A stretch of DNA of 64,000 nt. Origin: Bactrocera neohumeralis (Eukaryota > Arthropoda > Insecta > Diptera > Tephritidae). The notes beneath the pieces were generated by a model that was given only the letters and a program-made list of their open reading frames with translations, was not told the DNA's origin and made no database searches. This document shows positions 57,841 through 64,000 of the stretch, one piece after another (the stretch's first letter is position 1; the number at the start of each line of letters is the position of its first letter). A program made the position numbers and the translations under genes. The stretch is taken from assembly GCF_024586455.1 (NCBI RefSeq), contig NC_065920.1, positions 69,038,821 through 69,102,820 on the forward strand. The letters are read 5' to 3'.

Positions 57841-59109
57841 ACTTGAGGATGTCAGTTTATGATCTCAGAAAAACCTCGTTTGACTATAGTGAGGCTTTGA
57901 TTTCTTGTTAATTTGCAAGTTCAAGAGAACTCCCTAAATATATGCACTGTTCTTACCCATAGGCCAACAGGATTGCTTTTGCATATTGCTATGACTTCCT
58001 AGGTGACACTGAACTAAACATTTTCTCTAGAATTTCAGGTGGTATCTTTGAGGTAAGTAGGCCAGAGGGCTGCTGACAGATGAAACGATGGCAACTAATT
58101 TTCAAATAACAAAAATTTTCATAGATGATCATCTTCTTGAAATAATTTTACAAGAGAATTTCACTGTCGTTTAAATAGCATAAAATTCGAAAAGTTTCTT
58201 TCCCGTATTTAAGCTGACCCGGTTAGCTAAAATTTGCTGTCAATTTCCGCTTTAGCTGTCATACAAACTTCGTAAGAAAACCGCACGCATATCGAATTCT
58301 TGGAAATCATAGCCTAGTTTCTCCAATTTTTTGCTGTCTTCCTTTATTCCCTTCTTTGCATTCTTCTTGAATAGTACTTCCTTTATCTGCTTTACTTGCT
58401 TTGGCACGCATCCGTTTCCTATAATATCTCTTTCTTTCCACAGTACTGTCTTACTTTTACACAGTTTTTCGGCCATTACAAATAGTGACTTTCTATGCTT
58501 ATTGTTCTTCTTGTTTTGGTTTTTCTGTGTTATCTCTCCAAGTCTTTCGTGAGATTCAGAATTATCAAACAAAGCAAGGCATTCTTGCCCACTTGCTTTG
58601 TTTGTTAAGTTTCATATTCGTTACAGACATTCTGCCTTTGTTTGTTCGTTTAAATTTTCAAGGCATACTTTTAGGTGGGTAAGCTTAAGAACTGGAAATG
58701 TTTTTTAAATTTAATTTCTGTTTTCTTGCTTGGCTGTTTTTGTGTGTTAAAGAAAGAAAGCATTGCGGTTTTCGGCTTAATAAAAGGAAGAAGTTTTCTG
58801 TGGACTTTAGTTAAACATTTGTTGAAAAGAATGAGTGAAAATTTAATATTAGATTTAGTTTCTGTTAATGCCAAGATAGATTTTCTAAAAAAGTAAACCA
58901 GAAGCGTGAAACTTTATAACCAAGTTGGTATGCAAGTCCTGTGCAAGCCCATCTTTAATAAAAGGGCATAAATAGTAAGACTTTTAATTTAAATTTCATC
59001 CGAAAACCCATTCATTTTTTTTTTTCTAGTTTGGTATGAATGTCAATGACATCTGCGCCAAACATCGTATCCAAACAATCATTATTATTTAATATACGCT
59101 TGTCTGCGA
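57841..59109. other. Intergenic DNA with T-rich block
   Basis: 58320-58560 is pyrimidine-rich on the plus strand and therefore open and lysine-rich on the minus strand (106 codons, 58252-58572). No domain is recognised. It could be a real small exon, but composition explains it adequately. Confidence 0.4.
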
Positions 59110-59450
59110 AATAAAATTTGAAACGTTCAGAATGTTAGAAAGGGCCTTCGATGATAATTGTTTGTCGCGCGTTTTTGATTGGTACAATATATTCAAAGAG
59201 AGTCAAGAACGCGTTGACGACGACCCACGTCCTGGATGGCCATCAACATCAACTAATGATCAACACATCAATAAAATAAATGAATTGGTGTTTGAGAATT
59301 GACGATTAACAGTCAAAGATCTTACTGGCATCGGTCGAATATCGATAGGATCAGTGAAAACCATTTGGTCCTAAGAAAAGTGGAAGATCGACTGTTCCCA
59401 AAATAACTCAATTGTTTCGAAAAACAGCGTCACGTTAACATTTGTAAAAC
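59110..59450 (+). mobile_element. mariner relic: N-terminal DNA-binding region
   Basis: FRMLERAFDDNCLSRVFDWY NIFKESQERVDDDPRPGWPS, then DQHINKINELVFEN, RLTVKDLTGIGRISIGSVKT and a degraded KQRHVNICKTTL correspond to the two helix-turn-helix blocks of mariner transposases ('F.W...F..GRE.VEDD.R.GRPST', 'R.T...IA.....S.GSV..I'). No catalytic region follows. Three stops are present. Confidence 0.8.
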
Positions 59451-59949
59451 AACGCTAAAGCTCATTGGCACAAGCCCATTTTTTTCGCCAATCACATGTG
59501 GTTCTCACAATCCTAAAAGCGGCAAATTTTGCAATTAGCAAACCTATTAATATGAAAATACGCTTCTTCGCTTAGGATGTTTTCTCTTGAAAATTCAACC
59601 ATTTGTTGATGAAATTTTCAATAATGAAAACACAGTGTTCTATCATTTAACGGTAAAAATGGAGCTAAACTTCTTGTTGACTTTACGCTACATACAAGTA
59701 TATCGTTCAATATGTGAGGTAACTCTTTTCTGGTAATGGTATTTTGTGATACCCAAAATGGATAAAATCAGGTTAGTACTACCCCTGGCCACCATATACC
59801 CAAAATAAGGATTTTCAAACGACCTTCGGACTTTATACGGTTCGCATTGTGACAAAAGAGTACCAGAAAATTGTGAGTAAATTCTCTGGTAAATGATATT
59901 TCAAAAGAATGTTTGTAAGATATTTTATGGCTGAGTCACACTGTGCGCA

Positions 59950-60600
59950 GTTTACCGTCTCTTAATCACAGTTTGGAGTTTCCGTGCTTGAATTTGTGGG
60001 ACATTTAATAACGAAAGATGGGATTCGCTCACTTCGTAGCCATAACGCAGATCCCACTTCCGAATACCGCAAAGAAACTTAAGCGTTTTTAGCTAAGCTG
60101 AACTTTTATCGTCGATACTTGCCAAACTTGTTGGATGGCACTCTCTATTGGACCGAAGCAACTAAAAGAAACTTCGATATCTGCAAATCTCAATTAGCAA
60201 ATTGCGCTCTGCTAGCTCATCCGCCGCCCAATTGGTAGACGCATCCGACTTCGCAGCCTGTTCTGTTCTTAATCAAATCATTGACGGTTCTCTTCAGCCG
60301 CTTGGTTTTTTCCACGCTTATTTTCACCTGCTGAAACTCGCTACAGCAGTTATGATCGCGTCTAATCTTGGCTGTCTATTGAGAACGCGTTGTTCCAGCA
60401 ACTGTTCCGAAGTCTCGGTATTTCACATTTACACATTAAAAATCTTCGATTCTGTTTCACAATGCAGACCAGTAGATGTCTTATTTACCAATTATTTTAT
60501 TGTGGTTACGTGCAACCTTTAAGGAGACATTGGGTGTACGCCTTTGGAGCTCGTTTGCGGCACAACACTTCGTCTGCTTTCTGATTGTATCGTCGAATGC
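59950..60600 (+). mobile_element. Ty3/gypsy-type LTR retrotransposon pol relic
   Basis: The translation shows FVGHLITKDGIRSL, then AFLAKLNFYRRYLPNL (end of reverse transcriptase), WTEATKRNFDICKSQLANCA LLAHPPPN and VDASDFAACSVLNQIIDGSL QPLGFF (start of RNase H), and after a frameshift a RYSSYDR motif. A final ELVCGTTLRL-like piece near 60550 matches the region after integrase, so most of integrase is deleted. No LTRs were recognised. Frameshifts and stops make it inactive. Confidence 0.8.
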
Positions 60601-60908
60601 TACAGCACACCGAACGAGATAGTGGTATACAAACTGATTGAAAGGGATTAGTAAAATATTCAAACAAATACAAGATTCTTTGCAAAAATTTTAAATATTC
60701 TTTTTGATATTTTTCTTATATACTACATATATTATAATTTATTTATGTTTTTACTTTTATATTTATTCTTTATATTTTAAAAATATTTTTGAAACTCATT
60801 TTGATTTTTTTTACAAAAAGTCGATTTGCATTGCTTGCCAACGCATGTGCGTAAATAATTCACATAAAATATTAATTGCAATTTAATAACCTTATATTTA
60901 AGCGCATA

Positions 60909-60926
60909 AAGTCTACTTTTAGGCGC
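60909..60926 (+). promoter_or_regulatory. Su(Hw)-like site AAGTCTACTTTTAGGCGC
   Basis: GTCTACTTTTAGGCGC, identical over 16 bases to the site at 39281. Confidence 0.5.
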
Positions 60927-61096
60927 TGCTATTAGATTAACCTTAAACAATTTATCGAAAAACGATTATAGCTGCCGTGAAATTGCGCTCCAGCTTTTAC
61001 ACACCTTTTTCATCATTATGCATAGTTTATGCAAATTTATAACCGCGGAAAAAAGGGCAGCTTAAAATCCATCATCATCAGCAACAACGTCAATGT

Positions 61097-61114
61097 GCGC
61101 CTAAAATTATGCAA
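61097..61114 (-). promoter_or_regulatory. Su(Hw)-like site GCGCCTAAAATTATGCAA
   Basis: The reverse complement TTGCATAATTTTAGGCGC has both arms intact and one change in the core. Confidence 0.62.
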
Positions 61115-61254
61115 TAAATTTAAGCACCGATTTTTTTTCACATTAATGCCACTGCTGCTGGCTTGGCCTGACCTGGCTTGCTGCTGTAGCGCGAAAATTT
61201 ATTTATTAATAAATTCTCGTTCGTTTACAAAATCGTTTTATAAACGGCGCGATG

Positions 61255-61272
61255 TCGCCTATAACTATGCAG
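61255..61272 (-). promoter_or_regulatory. Su(Hw)-like site TCGCCTATAACTATGCAG
   Basis: CGCCTATAA..TATGCAG; three to four differences from consensus, 141 bp after the previous site. Confidence 0.45.
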
Positions 61273-62369
61273 CGTAAAATAACTACGCACACAAGCGTCA
61301 AGCGCAAGTGAGTTTCGTTCGTGCTTCCTTACAGATGTGTGTGTTAGTATGTGTATATTGGCAAAAACGCAATCACCTCATTGGTAATTTTTTTTTATAT
61401 TTTTTTCCCCATTTTTTGTCGCATATTTGCCACCAGTTTCGCTCACTCGCTCGTCACCACGTTTTACCGCTGCAGCGTTTATTACTTCATGCCAGCGTTG
61501 CGTGTCGAACTAAATGAAAATTTATGTAGCTTTCAATTTATTTTCGCAATGCGTTGGCTGTTTCGCTTGATTGCGACGCTATGCGGTTGCCAATTGAGAT
61601 TGTTTGTGGGGTCTAGTGAGTGGTGGCTCATCATCGCCGCATACATAGATGTATGCAAGCGAGATATGGAGTATAATATTTTTGCTTATATATTGCATTT
61701 TCGCTTTAGTTGCGACTGTATGCGCGCATTTAAATGGTAAAATGCTTGTCATATGCTTATGACAGCTGTCATATAAACGCTTGTGTGCCGAAGAAAAAGC
61801 GAACAGCAGCAGAAATGTGCCATACAGTTATGCATTTCCAATTAAGGAGAAATTTTTGCTGTAGTTTTTGATAATTTTTTCCTCTTAATTTGGAAGTACA
61901 GGTGGAAAACTAAAGCTTATGGTTGGGATATGAAAATTGGCTATCAAAAGAGGGCTTTGGTCATAAAGATTTTGAAAGTAGCCTTATGGTAGCGGATTTC
62001 AGTGGTGCCAGCTTGCTGTAATTTTCAAAAATATACTTTATTTTATATTTCAGCGAACTCTAATTTCGTATTTGTTGTTTTTATTAACTGATTAACAATA
62101 ACCGGATTTTCTGCGCTTGATATGCTTTTCATCTATAGGATTTATTTTTTAATATTAGAGAACGGAAGCCGTCAAAAAATAATATTAATTTGTATTAGCC
62201 ATACACTTATTCTCTTCGCATCACACGCCTAAAACTATTCCTGGTTGTTCATCCTCTCAATTTTCATAATATTCAGGTATTAACTGCGTACTCAGTCGTT
62301 GAAAGCTTTTAACACTTCTTCCTTTACTACAGTTATACATAGCTCGCATATATACGAATGGAGCCAAAC

Positions 62370-62700
62370 AAGATAATCGAGTGGGAGTTGGTGTCTTTTC
62401 CGCAAAATTATATACGAGAATCACTTTCCGCTTACCAGAACACTACAGTGTTTTCTAGCGAAGATCATAGTAATAAAGAAGGAATTAAACTCATTAAGAT
62501 ATATAGGTACACTGTAGTATATACAGATAGCCAAGCAGGTTTGAAATAACAAAAGTCTCTTAGGATTTCGACAAAGATAGTGACAAAATGTAATGATCTC
62601 TTAACGTTAAATTTGGGATGGATTCCAGAAAATAGTGATGTTCCTGGTTACTCTGAAGCAGATGTACTAGCGGGAGCAGGCATAATCTTATAACACAGTA
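62370..62700 (+). mobile_element. Non-LTR retrotransposon relic: RNase H region (left part)
   Basis: The frame from 62358 runs into SNKEGIKLIKIYRYTVVYTD SQAGLK (TDSQ, third RNase H strand), then LRISTKIVTKCNDLLT, LGWIPENSDVPGYSEADVLA GAGIIL with the last aspartate in EAD; the GH of the normal WIPGH is lost. The open codons before 62480 correspond to the preceding RNase H region, with the catalytic glutamate not recognisable. The relic resumes at 63700 beyond two inserted elements. Confidence 0.75.
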
Positions 62701-62712
62701 CAACAGCTAATC

Positions 62713-63104
62713 GGGGGGGTGAGAAATTCCAAGTCAGGGTGATGGTACTAGGTCAGTGTAGTAAAACCCTCAAAGGGTTTGGCGTTCGTATGTGTCAGTT
62801 TATTTTATGACCTTTTAAATTTTTTCTATATAGTATAGTATAGTGAACGAAAATTGGGTACCAAATATAGTGTGTAAAAGCTGCTACAACCGTCTAATGG
62901 ATTGGAAAAATAGATAATAATGGTTCGCGAGGTATGTTAAACTACGTTTTTGCCAAAATGTTACAACTTAGCGAAAAAACATCAAGATAAGGAAAAAATT
63001 TAAAAGGTCATAAAAAAAACTGACATATACGAACGCCAAACCTTTTGAGGGTGTTACTATACTGACCTAGTACCATCACCCTGACTTGGAATTTCTCACC
63101 CCCC
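62713..63104. mobile_element. MITE-like element, 392 bp, with ~117-bp terminal inverted repeats
   Basis: 62713-62829 and 62986-63104 are inverted copies with only a few differences. They begin GGGGGGTGAGAAATTCC and run through 'aagtcagggtgatggtacta', 'ggtttggcgttcgtat' and 'tatgaccttttaaatttttt'. About 150 bp of unique AT-rich DNA separates them. There is no coding capacity. No clear target-site duplication is visible: left flank 'cagctaatc', right flank 'agacaataat'. Confidence 0.85.
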
Positions 63105-63224
63105 AGACAATAATCCCAAAAATGTTCCACAGTGTAATTAGACTCCGGAGAAGTAAGAATTCATATGTCTCACTACTTATAGATATTTAATCTACATATA
63201 TGTAATAGATTCAACGCATTTTTC

Positions 63225-63690
63225 AATTAGGAGGCTACAAAAGTAAACCAATAGGGATAGCAAATGACACCATATTTGTTCCCGCTTTTTGACTTTTGCT
63301 CTTCAGTAAGGTTTGCCATTTCATCGTGGAAAGATATACGATCCAAAACGAGTTAAAATCATTAAAATTTACGACTGAAATTCAGAGTCAGTGGCCTCAA
63401 CATTACGAGCGCTATGTCATTCAATTAGCCGCCTCAGTCGTGCGATACTATTCCTGTGAGGCTACGTCAAGTCTATGGTCTATGCCAACAAACCAGCGAC
63501 AATTGATGAAATTCGTACGAATATCAAACGTGAAATTGCAGCAGTATCGGATGATTTATGCTTGAAAACCCTCCAAAATTGAGTTCAGCGTCTGGGCTTC
63601 TGCAAGGGTGCCCGTGGTGGCCATGCAAAAGTAGCGCACCAATTGAAAGCCCAGTTATTTAATCGACAAACATGTTAAGAATAAAGTTGA
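63225..63690 (+). mobile_element. Internally deleted DD41D-group element
   Basis: The left part encodes the N-terminal helix-turn-helix start in shifted frame (ERYTIQ, RVKIIKIYD, NSESVASTLRAL). Near 63434 it jumps straight to the C-terminus: PQSCD, LFLWGYVKSMVYANKPATID, EIRTNIKREIAAVSDDLCLK and VQRLGFCKGARGGHAK. The whole catalytic centre between them is absent. It is a different subfamily from the rosa-like copies at 14457 and 47840. It interrupts the LINE relic. Confidence 0.8.
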
Positions 63691-63699
63691 GTCTCTAAC

Positions 63700-64000
63700 T
63701 TGCTCAACAAGCAGACGAACGTAGCATGAATGAAATATGGGTCGCATATGGCGTCTATAAAAATTGTATAAGAATGACATAAGAACTCCACTATAAATGC
63801 TCTCAGGTTCTTATCCAATTGGCAAACATACTAGAGGACTGGGAACACCATACAGTGACTATTGCAGAAACAGTTGCGAGACAATAGGAAAGCAGAATAT
63901 AAAACATCTTTTATGCGAATGGTAAGCTTTGTTTTGGAAAAGCATTTCTACTGTCGGATGAGGGTCCCTTTGCGATGTTTCGGATGTTGCACAGATGAAA
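63700..64000 (+). mobile_element. Non-LTR retrotransposon relic, continuation: tail and zinc knuckle
   Basis: MLSGSYPIGKHTRGLGTPYS DYCRNSCETIGKQNIKHLLC EW, then SISTVG and SLCDVSDVAQM correspond to 'LTGHC.IGKHA.RLG...ND.CRSC......ETV.HLLCECPALS..R...LG...F.SLSDVA'. In element order this follows the RNase H piece at 62370-62700. It is cut by the window end. Confidence 0.75.

Larger units (their letters stand above)
60601..62369. other. Intergenic DNA with three clustered insulator-like motifs
   Basis: No relic recognised. Motifs at 60909, 61097 and 61255 fall within 365 bp. The 129-codon plus frame at 61351-61740 is rich in F/C/R and has no domain. Confidence 0.45.

Noticed and set aside
60202..60522. 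106-codon frame as a host gene
   Set aside because: It overlaps the RNase H part of the Ty3/gypsy relic and is a frame-shifted product of it.
1..64000. tRNA and rRNA genes
   Set aside because: No cloverleaf with A/B box pairs or rRNA-like sequence was recognised by eye; a tRNA-scanning program would settle this.

Overview
This is AT-rich eukaryotic intergenic or very long intronic DNA from a dipteran insect. A higher fly of the fruit-fly (tephritid) type is most likely. I infer this from several degraded mariner-group elements of DD41D spacing (the spacing I know from the rosa family of Ceratitis), from I/R1-group non-LTR retrotransposon remains, and from a dispersed repeat of a kind I associate with fly intergenic DNA. 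I find no convincing host protein-coding gene, tRNA or rRNA in the 64 kb. Nearly every recognisable protein-like stretch belongs to a transposon relic, and most other open frames are short, low-complexity or T-rich artefacts.

Layout. 0-8.4 kb: mariner relics at the left edge, at 1.9-2.2 kb (minus strand, abutting an RNase H-bearing LINE relic) and at 7.1-8.4 kb (two relics in opposite orientation), plus a very regular 152-bp tandem repeat (4.45-5.47 kb). 9-12.3 kb: a roughly 120-bp satellite with a palindromic CACCAC..GTGGTG core, split by 1.5 kb of other sequence. 12.6-17.5 kb: a LINE relic, a foldback-like DD41D element with TA duplication, and a young-looking 5'-truncated I-like LINE with an intact RNase H reading frame and an 11-bp target-site duplication. 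18-25.5 kb: dispersed repeats, a DD41D relic, a LINE relic, a tandem repeat around CCCGAAATTTCGGG palindromes and a long ATTACA array. 27-32 kb: LINE pieces of two types, a mariner and a DD41D relic. 33-38 kb: 163-bp and roughly 154-bp tandem repeats, two LINE relics, a perfect 16-bp-stem hairpin and a small retroposon with a 14-bp duplication. 41.6-44.4 kb: an ATTACC array split by a minus-strand DD41D relic. 46-49 kb: a LINE end and the longest DD41D copy, with frameshifts. 49-60.6 kb: dispersed repeats, an RT fragment, a pyrimidine tract, a mariner N-terminus and a Ty3/gypsy pol relic. 62.4-64 kb: a LINE relic interrupted by a 392-bp MITE and an internally deleted DD41D element.

The pattern I find most notable is in the sequence between the transposons. 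A motif of about 18 bp, GCGCCTAAAAGTATGCTA or its reverse complement TAGCATACTTTTAGGCGC, recurs at least 18 times in good form and 5 more times in a variant form. It occurs on both strands, with unrelated flanks, and almost never inside a transposon relic. It closely resembles the binding site of the insulator protein Suppressor of Hairy-wing as known from Drosophila (AT-rich arm, GCATACTTT core, GGCGC arm). The window may therefore be an unusually insulator-dense gene desert. That interpretation is inference; the recurrence of the motif is visible directly.
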